Source: Clostridiales bacterium UBA1770
GTDB taxonomy: Bacteria; Bacillota; Clostridia; Oscillospirales; CAG-272
Length of the DNA stretch: 13,561 nucleotides
Direction: 5' to 3'
Assembly: GCA_002315325.1 (NCBI GenBank)
Contig: DCGU01000031.1
Span: 11,653-25,213 of the forward strand
The notes below the pieces were generated by a model. That model had not been told where the DNA came from and ran no database searches. It saw nothing but the letters and a program-made list of their open reading frames with translations. Below are positions 1 to 6,137 of the stretch, piece after piece (position 1 is the first letter of the stretch; each line of letters starts with the position of its first letter). The translations under genes and the position numbers were made by a program.

Positions 1-386
1 GCTTCAATGCCCATAAAATCAATGCGCGGCGTTTTATGATGATTTCAAGCGCCGTTGCCGTGTGCGGCTATGCTGTTGCCGCCTTTGCCCCGTTTGCCCC
101 GCTGGCGCTCGGCGGCTGTATCGTGTGCGGCGTCGGCTGCGCGGTACTGTGGCCCGCCACCTATTCCGAAGCGGCCGTCACGCTGCCGATGGGCGGTGCC
201 GCCATGTTCTCCTTCCTGGCCTTTGCCGGGGATATCGGCTGCCTGTCGGGTCCCTCGCTCGCCGGCGTCATTGCCGACGGCCCCCGGGGCCTGTGCGGTG
301 CGTTCGTCTTCGCCATGATTTTCCCGACGATCAATATTGCCGTGCTGGCCGTCCTGTCCCGTTTGCAAAAGAAACAAAAAACGTAA
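1..386 (+). CDS. MFS transporter, C-terminal fragment (cut by window edge)
   Basis: The reading frame is open from the left edge (first complete codon at base 3) and ends in TAA at 384-386, so only about the last 127 residues are present. They are almost wholly hydrophobic, rich in Ala, Gly, Phe and Pro, and form roughly three to four membrane segments. A GPSLAGVIAD loop and a short basic tail (RLQKKQK) follow the pattern of the C-terminal half of major facilitator superfamily carriers. The role would be secondary transport across the cytoplasmic membrane, with substrate unknown. The next gene on the same strand encodes a sugar-phosphate isomerase/epimerase-like enzyme, so a sugar or sugar acid is a reasonable guess. 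I see no strong terminator between the two, but the next gene has its own promoter-like site. Family assignment rests on composition and topology and is moderately sure. Confidence 0.7.
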   Translation, partial: FNAHKINARRFMMISSAVAVCGYAVAAFAPFAPLALGGCIVCGVGCAVLWPATYSEAAVTLPMGGAAMFSFLAFAGDIGCLSGPSLAGVIADGPRGLCGAFVFAMIFPTINIAVLAVLSRLQKKQKT

Positions 387-402
387 AACGTTTAAAAACG
401 TT
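387..402. repeat. 16-bp palindrome AACGTTT-AA-AAACGTT
   Basis: This is a perfect 7-bp inverted repeat with a two-base centre, directly after the MFS stop codon and about 33 bp before the -35 hexamer of the next promoter. It has no G+C-rich stem or T-tract, so it is a poor terminator. The AACGTT cores with central CG resemble LacI-family operators, including catabolite-responsive elements. Binding by a regulator is inference only. Confidence 0.35.
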
Positions 403-434
403 ACACAAAAAGAAGACGAATACCGTTTTCCCAC

Positions 435-463
435 TGTACAAGTACGTCATTTCGTTGTATAAT
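435..463 (+). promoter_or_regulatory. Sigma-A-like promoter of the isomerase/epimerase gene
   Basis: TATAAT at 458-463 is a perfect -10 hexamer. With a 17-bp spacer, TGTACA at 435-440 matches four of six bases of the -35 consensus. Transcription would start near 470, giving a leader of about 50 nt. That leader contains the hairpin-like CGTCCC-CC-GGGACG at 485-498, just before the ribosome binding site. Confidence 0.6.
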
Positions 464-518
464 GACAACAACCTGCATAATATCCGTCCCCCGGGACGCT
501 TGTAAAGGAGATTACACC

Positions 519-1373
519 ATGAAAATCGGCGCAATGCTGGAAAGTTTCCGTTTAGGATTTGAGGGCGGCGTTCAAAAAGCCGCTGAAATCGGCATCCAAG
601 GTCTGCAGATGTATGCAACCAACAATGAATTCGGTCCCGATAACGTCACCGATGAAAAACTGAAATACGCCCTGGACTACGTGAAATCCCACGGTCTGGT
701 GTTCTCCGCCATCTGCGGCGACTTCGGTAAAGGCTTTACCGACCCCGAATCGAATAAAATTTACGTAGAAAAGTCCAAACGCGTGTTGGACATTGCCAAG
801 AAATTGGAATGTAACGTCGTTACCACGCATATCGGCCACGTGCCCGAAGAAGAAAACGAGACCAAGGAAATCATGCGCAAGGCCTGCCGTGAATTGGCCC
901 TGTACGCCGATTCCATCGGTTCCGCATTCGCCGTAGAGACGGGTCCCGAAACCGGTAAGGTGCTGGGCGAATTTTTGGACAGCCTGGGTGCCGGCGGCGT
1001 GCGCGTCAACTTTGACCCCGCCAACCTCGCCATGTGCATCGACGAACGCCCCGAGAACGCCCTGAAGTACCTCGGCAAATACGTCGTACACACCCACGCC
1101 AAGGACGGCTTTATGATTTGCGGCAAAAAGATTCTGCAGTTCCGCAACACCCTGCCCGACGAATACTGGCTGACGCTGCCCCAGTGGCGCGGCTGGCTGG
1201 AAGTACCGCTCGGTATGGGTGACGTCAACTACGACACCTATCTCCCTGCCCTGCACGATGCCGGTTACGACGGTTTCTTAACCATCGAGCGCGAGTGCGG
1301 CGAAACCCCGGAGAAGGATATCATCATGGCCAAAGAGTTCCTGGCAAAAGAACTGGAAAAGTTCGGTTATTAA
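519..1373 (+). CDS. Sugar phosphate isomerase/epimerase-like TIM-barrel protein
   Basis: A 284-residue protein of the xylose-isomerase-like TIM-barrel superfamily (AP_endonuc_2 type), whose members isomerise or epimerise sugars, keto-sugars or inositols using a divalent metal. Candidate metal and catalytic residues lie in order: THIGH (His104/His107), AVETGPE (Glu140), NFDPAN (Asp166), HTHAKD (His191/His193), GMGDV near 232-236 and TIERECGE (Glu257). It is cytosolic, with no signal peptide. ATG 519 is chosen because AAAGGAG at 504-510 precedes it at good spacing; an upstream in-frame ATG at 462 overlaps the -10 box and is unlikely. The gene has its own promoter-like site and a terminator shared with the convergent thioredoxin gene. 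The MFS gene upstream suggests a sugar or polyol pathway. The exact reaction cannot be read from sequence; the fold is near certain. Confidence 0.9.
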   Translation: MKIGAMLESFRLGFEGGVQKAAEIGIQGLQMYATNNEFGPDNVTDEKLKYALDYVKSHGLVFSAICGDFGKGFTDPESNKIYVEKSKRVLDIAKKLECNVVTTHIGHVPEEENETKEIMRKACRELALYADSIGSAFAVETGPETGKVLGEFLDSLGAGGVRVNFDPANLAMCIDERPENALKYLGKYVVHTHAKDGFMICGKKILQFRNTLPDEYWLTLPQWRGWLEVPLGMGDVNYDTYLPALHDAGYDGFLTIERECGETPEKDIIMAKEFLAKELEKFGY

Positions 1374-1383
1374 TAAAAAAGAT

Positions 1384-1418
1384 ACAGGCGGGACCGCAAA
1401 ACGGCCCCGCCTGTTTTT
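1384..1418. terminator. Bidirectional intrinsic terminator between convergent genes
   Basis: ACAGGCGGG (1384-1392) pairs with CCCGCCTGT (1406-1414). CCG/CGG extend the stem past one A-C mismatch around a CAAAA loop. T's follow on the plus strand and A's precede (1374-1380), so the hairpin can end transcription from both sides. The thioredoxin stop codon (minus, 1417-1419) sits at the edge of the T-run. Confidence 0.9.
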
Positions 1419-1728
1419 ATTTGAGCATTTCTTCAATTTCTGCCTTGGGTTTGTACCCGACGGAGGCTTTTTTCACTTCACCCTTTTCCATCAGCACGAC
1501 GAGCGGAATGCTGGATACGTGGAAGGCATCGGCCAGTTCGGGCTGTTCGTCCACGTTGATCTTGCCCACTTTAATCGTGTCCTCGTACTCCTCGGCAATC
1601 TCGGCGATGATTGGGGAGAGCATGCGGCAGGGGCCGCACCACGTTGCCCAAAAGTCGAGCAGCACGGGTTTGCTTTCGTTCATGACCTCCGCGTCAAAGT
1701 TTTCTTTCGTAATCGTAATTTCAGCCAT
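1417..1728 (-). CDS. trxA: Thioredoxin
   Basis: A 103-residue single-domain thioredoxin, a cytosolic disulphide reductase. The active site is WCGPC (Trp30-Cys31-Gly-Pro-Cys34), preceded by the canonical LDFWAT strand. The cis-proline site is SIP at 73-75, and the C-terminal helix ends at the usual family length. ATG 1728 is chosen because a GGGAGG ribosome site lies just upstream (reading minus) and the family N-terminus begins here; the longer frame to 1797 lies inside the upstream gene. The start overlaps the stop of the FTR-like gene by 8 nt (ATGGCTGA), which suggests translational coupling. It is the last gene of a four-gene operon and a likely partner of the adjacent Fe-S reductase. No thioredoxin reductase gene is in the window. 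Confidence 0.96.
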   Translation of the reverse strand: MAEITITKENFDAEVMNESKPVLLDFWATWCGPCRMLSPIIAEIAEEYEDTIKVGKINVDEQPELADAFHVSSIPLVVLMEKGEVKKASVGYKPKAEIEEMLK

Positions 1729-1951
1729 TGGTTTCCCCTCCCTTTTCGTTTTCATCCAATTGTTTATAATACAACATACAGTGGCAAAATCCTTCATATT
1801 GCGGGTCTGCCAGCTGTTCCCGAAACTCGCGACACATGCACTTGGTGTCCTCGGTCATCTCCCGCCGGCAGGGACAATACCCGCCGCGGGCTTTCAAACC
1901 CTCTTTCACGGTTTTAACGATTTCCTCGTTGGGATTCAACAGTATTTTCAT
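1721..1951 (-). CDS. Ferredoxin:thioredoxin reductase catalytic-subunit-like Fe-S protein
   Basis: A 76-residue protein with three Cys-X-Cys pairs: CPC (26-28), CMC (38-40) and CHC (56-58), followed by MLYY. This is the hallmark of the ferredoxin:thioredoxin reductase catalytic chain, where four cysteines bind a 4Fe-4S cluster and two form the redox disulphide that passes electrons from ferredoxin to thioredoxin. The spacing here is CPC-X9-CMC-X15-CHC, unlike the plant/cyanobacterial CPC-X16-CPC-X8-CHC, so it is a divergent, microbial-type form. The N-terminal helix (EEIVKTVKEGLKARGGYCPC) fits the family. The gene follows the SGNH hydrolase by 9 bp, with its ribosome site overlapping that stop, and overlaps the thioredoxin start by 8 nt, so thioredoxin is the obvious substrate. 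No variable (alpha) subunit or ferredoxin is nearby. Confidence 0.85.
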   Translation of the reverse strand: MKILLNPNEEIVKTVKEGLKARGGYCPCRREMTEDTKCMCREFREQLADPQYEGFCHCMLYYKQLDENEKGGETNG

Positions 1952-1960
1952 TTTCGTCTC

Positions 1961-2629
1961 TCACTTTATCAGGTTGTTTGCCTGCAATGCGGCAAACAGC
2001 ATATCGGCAAATAAATTGTGCATTTTACGGCTGGGATGATTGATGTGGTTGCACAACAGCGCCGTCGTGTCCACACCGTAGGACTCAAGCCGTTTCCACT
2101 CGGCGTAGGCATCGACGACAATGACGCCGTGCTTTGCGGCACGTACTTTAGCCTCGTCGAGATAGACGTCCAATCGCCCTTCATCCTGCATATGGGCGCA
2201 GCTGCGCGCCGTTTCCAGCAGCACGTCGTCAGTATCAAGCGTCACGTACTTGTTCATCATATTCGGCGTCATAAAGACGGTGGGAATCCCCCGTTCTTCC
2301 AATGCTGCGAACATGCGCTCCATACGGTCGGCGTATCCCGTCACGTCGTTTTGCCCCGCATCGTTCAGCCCAAAGCACGTAATCACGAGATCGGGGTCCC
2401 GCTGCAGTACGTCCGCATCAAAGCGTTCCAGTGCCTGATGCGTATCGTTGCCGCTGATGCCGGTATTGACCAATTCAAAGGTTTTATCGGGATAGGCCTT
2501 TTGCAGCCGCTTGATGAGTTTGGCACCGTAGGCGTTGCCGGGGTCGCGCAGAATTTCCAACTCCCCGCGGATGCGGATGATATCAAAACATCCCTCGGTG
2601 ACGCTGTCACCGAACGTTACGATTCTCAT
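1961..2629 (-). CDS. SGNH/GDSL-family hydrolase (probable carbohydrate esterase)
   Basis: A 222-residue cytosolic protein without a signal peptide. Block I is FGDSVTEG with nucleophile Ser9; block II has the oxyanion Gly in GISGND (Gly60); block III is FGLND (Asn89); block V is CNHINHPS with catalytic His198. The usual DxxH aspartate is not at -3, which is His195. Family members remove acyl groups (often acetyl) from sugars or act as lipases/lysophospholipases. Its place 18 bp after a GH31 glycosidase, with an AAGGA ribosome site in the gap, suggests it deacylates the same oligosaccharide. The substrate is unknown. The family call is firm; the esterase role is inferred. Confidence 0.88.
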   Translation of the reverse strand: MRIVTFGDSVTEGCFDIIRIRGELEILRDPGNAYGAKLIKRLQKAYPDKTFELVNTGISGNDTHQALERFDADVLQRDPDLVITCFGLNDAGQNDVTGYADRMERMFAALEERGIPTVFMTPNMMNKYVTLDTDDVLLETARSCAHMQDEGRLDVYLDEAKVRAAKHGVIVVDAYAEWKRLESYGVDTTALLCNHINHPSRKMHNLFADMLFAALQANNLIK

Positions 2630-2647
2630 CTTACAGTCCTTCTTTCG

Positions 2648-4669
2648 TCACGCTTTGACAGATAAAACGGTGTCCAAATACGGTTTCATGGCCGTCAGCA
2701 CACCGGGCAAAGCAGCCGACGCGGACTTGGTATTGACGTATACGGGAATGCGGGACAGGGGGGCCTCCACGTCCGCCAACGTCTGCTTGCCGGCGTATAC
2801 TTTGCCGGTGTAGAGGTCACGCCACTCGCCCGCCGGCAGATAGACGTCGCGTTTGTCGGTGCGCTCCAGCACGGGGCAAACCAGGAAAGCGTCGCCCAGC
2901 GTGTACTCGTCCTCACAATCCAAACAAATCGGGTCCTCGGCATCCCACAGCGGCAGGGCGCGCATCAGCGGCACACCCGTTGCGCAGGCAATCTTGCCCT
3001 GCTCCACCAAATAGGGACGCATGGCGTCGTGCATTTTGGCGTAGGCGCGATACAGGTCCTTAATGGGGGCGTCAAAATCGTAGGGACGCTTGACGGAGCC
3101 GTGCGTTTGAATGTTGGCGGAGAAGGCCGTGTATTCCAGGCCGCGCACGAATACCTCGCGCTCGGGGTCGGTTTCGGGATCGCGACCGGGTTTATAGGCG
3201 GACATATCGTAACTCATAAAGGGAATACCCGACAAACCGGAAGAAAGCACGGCGTGCAATGCCACGCGCAGGAAGAAGAACTCACGCGTTTGGTCGCCTG
3301 CCCACAGGAAGGGATAGCGCTGGGCGCCGATACCGCCGCCGCGGGAGAGGTTCATACCACCGCCGGGCTGGCTGTTGTACAGGCGGTACATCAAGGTATT
3401 GTATTCCACGGGATAGCGCTGATGGGAGCCGGCCGTTGCGCTGCCGTCCGCATAGACCAGCGGCTCGTTTTCGGGCATCAATTCGCAAAAGTCAATCTTG
3501 CAGCCGCAAACACCGGCTTCTTTGAGCAGCGGCCCCCAAATCTTATCACGCCACCAAGCCCAGGCTTCCGGATTGGTATAGTCGAGATACAGGCGCGTGC
3601 TGCGGTTGCCGTTGGGATTGTCCATGGGATTGTAGCTGTCCGTCTCGGGCAAATTGGGGGAATTGTCACGTGCGCGGCGCACGAAATATTCGGGTTTGAG
3701 TCCCTCCATCGCGGCGGGATTGCAGGGGCCGAAGCCGCAGGCCTGGTACATCATCACGCGTTTGCCGCGGGCACGCAGGTGGGCGGATACTTGCGCCAGG
3801 GACTGCAGTTTTGGGGGATCGTAGGTATCCCAACCTTCCAAGATGATGGCATCCCAGGGGAAATCGTTTTCATCCATGTCTTTTTCCATGGCATAAATCC
3901 CCTCGGGCGTGCTGAAATCAGGAGAGTAGCGGCAAACCTGCGTCCCGTACAGCCAATCGTGCGGCTCGGGTGCAAAACCAGTCACGACGCTGTAGCCGTA
4001 CAGGGCATCCTGTATGCGTTCGCCGGCAAAAACGTACAAGTCAACGGGGGCATCGGAACGCAGCATAATATGCCAGCCGTTATCCGAGCCGGAATCCAGG
4101 TCGAAATGCTGCCCCTCGAAACGATTGGAAAACAGACCGTAACCGCGGGAAGACGTCATAATCGGGATGGGGCAATAGGAATTACCTTTCCACTGTGCCC
4201 ATTCGTCCTTGGAAAAAATCGGAAGCTCGCGGCCGCGCTGGTTCAGGCGGTCAAACCGTTCGCCCAGACCGTACGTGCGTTCGTCGCGCGTCAGTTTACC
4301 CTGTACGGAAATCGTGTGGTCCCAAATATGCCAAATCTTGGTAACAAGGGCGCTCTTTTTGCCGGACGGCGCGTAAAACTGCAGCGAGAGCGGTTCCGCC
4401 GTGATTGCAACGCGGCTGCCGTCGGGTGCCGTCAGCGTCCACGTCTCATTCGGCCCTGCCGTGCAGGTGACGGGCTCAAACGTCAAATTGGGTTCCTCGC
4501 CCAGGTCGCGCGCCAACGTTTGCCCGGCACCGAAGTCATCAAAGACGCCGTTGTCGGTGCTTTGCAGACGCCAGGCGTGATTGCCGGTATAACTTAAGCG
4601 GCAGGCAATGCCCTTCGTTGTAAACAAAAAGAATTTTGAATCGGAAAACGATACGTTTTGCATAGCCAT
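2648..4669 (-). CDS. Glycoside hydrolase family 31 protein (alpha-glycosidase type)
   Basis: A 673-residue retaining alpha-glycosidase. It has an N-terminal beta-sandwich (about 1-235, with YGLGERFD at 133-140), a TIM barrel (about 240-560) and C-terminal beta domains. The nucleophile is Asp393 in CKIDFCE and the general acid/base Asp459 in LWAGDQT, preceded by SRGGGIGAQRYP (442-453). There is no signal peptide, so it probably acts on imported oligosaccharides. ATG 4669 is chosen because AAGGGG lies 9 nt upstream; a longer in-frame start at 4846 would precede the promoter at 4769-4797. ATG 4661 is a possible alternative. GH31 covers alpha-glucosidases, alpha-xylosidases, alpha-galactosidases and sulfoquinovosidases, and I cannot pick one. 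It is the first gene of an operon with an esterase-like protein and a redox pair. Confidence 0.93.
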   Translation of the reverse strand: MAMQNVSFSDSKFFLFTTKGIACRLSYTGNHAWRLQSTDNGVFDDFGAGQTLARDLGEEPNLTFEPVTCTAGPNETWTLTAPDGSRVAITAEPLSLQFYAPSGKKSALVTKIWHIWDHTISVQGKLTRDERTYGLGERFDRLNQRGRELPIFSKDEWAQWKGNSYCPIPIMTSSRGYGLFSNRFEGQHFDLDSGSDNGWHIMLRSDAPVDLYVFAGERIQDALYGYSVVTGFAPEPHDWLYGTQVCRYSPDFSTPEGIYAMEKDMDENDFPWDAIILEGWDTYDPPKLQSLAQVSAHLRARGKRVMMYQACGFGPCNPAAMEGLKPEYFVRRARDNSPNLPETDSYNPMDNPNGNRSTRLYLDYTNPEAWAWWRDKIWGPLLKEAGVCGCKIDFCELMPENEPLVYADGSATAGSHQRYPVEYNTLMYRLYNSQPGGGMNLSRGGGIGAQRYPFLWAGDQTREFFFLRVALHAVLSSGLSGIPFMSYDMSAYKPGRDPETDPEREVFVRGLEYTAFSANIQTHGSVKRPYDFDAPIKDLYRAYAKMHDAMRPYLVEQGKIACATGVPLMRALPLWDAEDPICLDCEDEYTLGDAFLVCPVLERTDKRDVYLPAGEWRDLYTGKVYAGKQTLADVEAPLSRIPVYVNTKSASAALPGVLTAMKPYLDTVLSVKA

Positions 4670-4717
4670 GGCAGCAGTCCCCTTTTCGTTAATATCAATG
4701 AATCCCGTCAGCAGGCA

Positions 4718-4735
4718 ACAATACGCGTACGTTGT
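4718..4735. promoter_or_regulatory. Possible operator in the GH31 leader
   Basis: ACAATACGCGTACGTTGT has matching ends (ACAA/TTGT) around a central CG, with TACG repeated directly on both sides. It lies about 27-44 nt downstream of the predicted GH31 start point, where a LacI-type repressor could block elongation. The symmetry is incomplete and no regulator gene is in the window. Confidence 0.3.
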
Positions 4736-4768
4736 GCGCCGCGGGACGTTCGGAATAGTTCCAACGTC

Positions 4769-4797
4769 ATTATAATCTACCCGCACGGCGATGTCAA
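4769..4797 (-). promoter_or_regulatory. Consensus sigma-A promoter of the GH31 operon
   Basis: Reading minus, TTGACA (4797-4792) and TATAAT (4774-4769) are both perfect hexamers at the optimal 17-bp spacing. Transcription should begin near 4762 and run through a leader of roughly 90 nt to the ATG at 4669. A promoter this strong usually needs a repressor to be inducible, which makes the nearby palindrome of interest. Confidence 0.85.
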
Positions 4798-4804
4798 TGG
4801 ATAT

Positions 4805-4821
4805 TTGCACGTGATTGCACG
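4805..4821. repeat. Tandem TTGCACG direct repeat next to the GH31 promoter
   Basis: TTGCACG occurs at 4805-4811 and again at 4815-4821, a 10-bp period, so both copies fall on the same DNA face. They sit 8 bp upstream of the GH31 -35 hexamer. That is a typical position for an activator or auxiliary repressor site. Chance cannot be excluded. Confidence 0.35.
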
Positions 4822-4886
4822 GGGGAACGCATCCCCGTTCCTGCATTTTTACCCGTTAAAAGCGCCGAAAATGCCGCCCGGGACCG

Positions 4887-4922
4887 TTTTTTGCATATTT
4901 CATCTGCACAATATGCAAAAAA
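4887..4922. repeat. Perfect 13-bp inverted repeat upstream of the TAXI operon
   Basis: TTTTTTGCATATT (4887-4899) and AATATGCAAAAAA (4910-4922) are exact reverse complements separated by 10 bases. The repeat ends 14 bp before the -35 of the TAXI promoter. It may be a regulator site or an A/T-rich UP-like element. As RNA it would be a weak A-U hairpin, and no upstream plus-strand gene needs a terminator here. A second short hairpin (AAGCC/GGCTT, 4921-4937) follows. Confidence 0.5.
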
Positions 4923-4935
4923 GCCGCAAAAAGGC

Positions 4936-4964
4936 TTGAAAAAAATGCTCTTTTATGATAATAT
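4936..4964 (+). promoter_or_regulatory. Probable promoter of the TAXI-TRAP operon
   Basis: TTGAAA at 4936-4941 is a good -35. Two overlapping -10 candidates follow: TAATAT at 4959-4964 (17-bp spacer) and GATAAT at 4957-4962 (15-bp spacer). The start codon is at 5005, with ribosome site AGGAG at 4990-4994. Confidence 0.55.
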
Positions 4965-5004
4965 ATGAAGGAAAAATTTTAATCAATGCAGGAGTACACG
5001 CATT

Positions 5005-6048
5005 ATGAAAAAATTATTGACACTTTTAACCGTAGCAGCCCTGTTGGTTTCCTCCCTGTGCCTGCTCTCTTCCTGCGGCACGACCACCAATATCACCGTA
5101 AAGACCGGCGGTACGGGCGGTACCTACTACAGCTTTACCAACACCGTTGCCCCCATGCTGAATACGAAAACCGGTTACCAGTTCAGCGTTATGACCAGCG
5201 GCGGTTCCGTTGAGTCCCTCAACGCCATCGGCGACGGCCTGTGCAAAATGGCCATCGTACAGAACGACACCATGGTTAACGCCTACAACGGTTTGACCTC
5301 CAACTTCGAGGGCAAGGCCGTGAAGAACGTTGCCGTTCTGGCCCAGGTTTATCCCGAAGTTATCCAAATCGTTTGCGCCCCCAACACCAAACTGAACTCC
5401 CTGGCCGACCTGAAGGGTTCTAACCTGCGCGTTTCCATCGGTGCCGCCGGTTCCGGTGTAGAATCCAACGCCATCGACCTGTTCCGTGCATACGGCCTGG
5501 ACGTACAGCAGGACGAGACCACCAAGGCATACTCTTCCGCCGATATCACCATTCGTAACCTCTCCGTTGCCGACTCCGCCAAGGCTGTGCAGGACGGCAC
5601 GCTGGACGTCTTCTTCTTCACGTCGGGCGCTCCCGCCACCTCCATCACCGAGTTGGCTACCACCACTGCCGGCATTTACCTGCTGGGTATTGACGACGAT
5701 ATCGCGCAGGCATTCATTGATGCCCACATGATTGACGGTAAGTACGCCGTTTACGCAAAACAGACCATTAAGAACGACCAATATAGCTTCATCGCAGCCG
5801 ATGCACCCGTTCACACCATCGGTGTTACCGCCACCTACGTCGTTGACGCCGATTTGGACGAAGAAACCGTCTACAATATCACCAAGGCTCTGTGGGAATC
5901 CAAGGCAGAGATGATCACCGTTTATCCCCTGGCCGTAAATATGGATATGGCAAACGCATTTGCCACCATCGGTAACGTTCCCGTACACAAGGGTGCTGCC
6001 AAATACTACGCTGAACAGGGTTATACCGCTGCCAACGTAACGAAATAA
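5005..6048 (+). CDS. TAXI-family TRAP transporter substrate-binding lipoprotein
   Basis: A 347-residue extracytoplasmic binding protein. The N-terminus is a lipoprotein signal (KK, hydrophobic core, lipobox LSSC with Cys24), so the mature protein is lipid-anchored outside the membrane. The mature part opens with NITVKTGGTGGTYY, typical of TAXI (TRAP-associated extracytoplasmic immunogenic) proteins. It continues through the family's VESLNAIGDG, MAIVQND and LRVSIGAAGSGVE segments. It captures an organic anion and delivers it to the permease encoded 89 bp downstream. Substrates of this family are poorly known (dicarboxylates and amino acids such as glutamate have been proposed), so none is assigned. 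The start is set by AGGAG at 4990-4994. A hairpin after the stop may raise its expression above that of the permease. Confidence 0.95.
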   Translation: MKKLLTLLTVAALLVSSLCLLSSCGTTTNITVKTGGTGGTYYSFTNTVAPMLNTKTGYQFSVMTSGGSVESLNAIGDGLCKMAIVQNDTMVNAYNGLTSNFEGKAVKNVAVLAQVYPEVIQIVCAPNTKLNSLADLKGSNLRVSIGAAGSGVESNAIDLFRAYGLDVQQDETTKAYSSADITIRNLSVADSAKAVQDGTLDVFFFTSGAPATSITELATTTAGIYLLGIDDDIAQAFIDAHMIDGKYAVYAKQTIKNDQYSFIAADAPVHTIGVTATYVVDADLDEETVYNITKALWESKAEMITVYPLAVNMDMANAFATIGNVPVHKGAAKYYAEQGYTAANVTK

Positions 6049-6072
6049 GGATAAGGAAACAAACAACGAAAG

Positions 6073-6104
6073 ACGGTGCCGGCGCAAACGTCCGGCACCG
6101 TTTT
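6073..6104 (+). terminator. Hairpin with short T-run between TAXI and permease genes
   Basis: ACGGTGCCGG (6073-6082) pairs perfectly with CCGGCACCGT (6092-6101) around a 9-nt loop, followed by TTTTCTTT. It lies inside an operon, so it probably acts as a partial terminator or as a 3' stabiliser of the binding-protein mRNA. That would give excess binding protein over permease. No second promoter before the permease was evident. Confidence 0.75.
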
Positions 6105-6137
6105 CTTTCACTCATACGATCAAACAAAGGAGTAATC

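Noticed and set aside
3029..4597. Long open frame (522 codons) on the plus strand opposite GH31
   Set aside because: It is antisense to a clear GH31 gene with catalytic motifs, has no recognisable domain, and arises from G+C-rich codon structure.
4820..4841. Hairpin (CGGGG/CCCCG or GGAACG/CGTTCC) as a terminator
   Set aside because: The two stems exclude each other, the T-run is separated, and no gene in either direction ends here.
4670..4846. N-terminal extension of GH31 to an upstream ATG at 4846
   Set aside because: It would cross the perfect promoter at 4769-4797 and adds 59 residues unlike GH31, while ATG 4669 has a good ribosome site.
5026..6111. Long minus-strand frame (361 codons) opposite the TAXI gene
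   Set aside because: Gly/Val/Asn-rich low-complexity translation typical of an antisense shadow, while the plus strand encodes a full TAXI lipoprotein with ribosome site.
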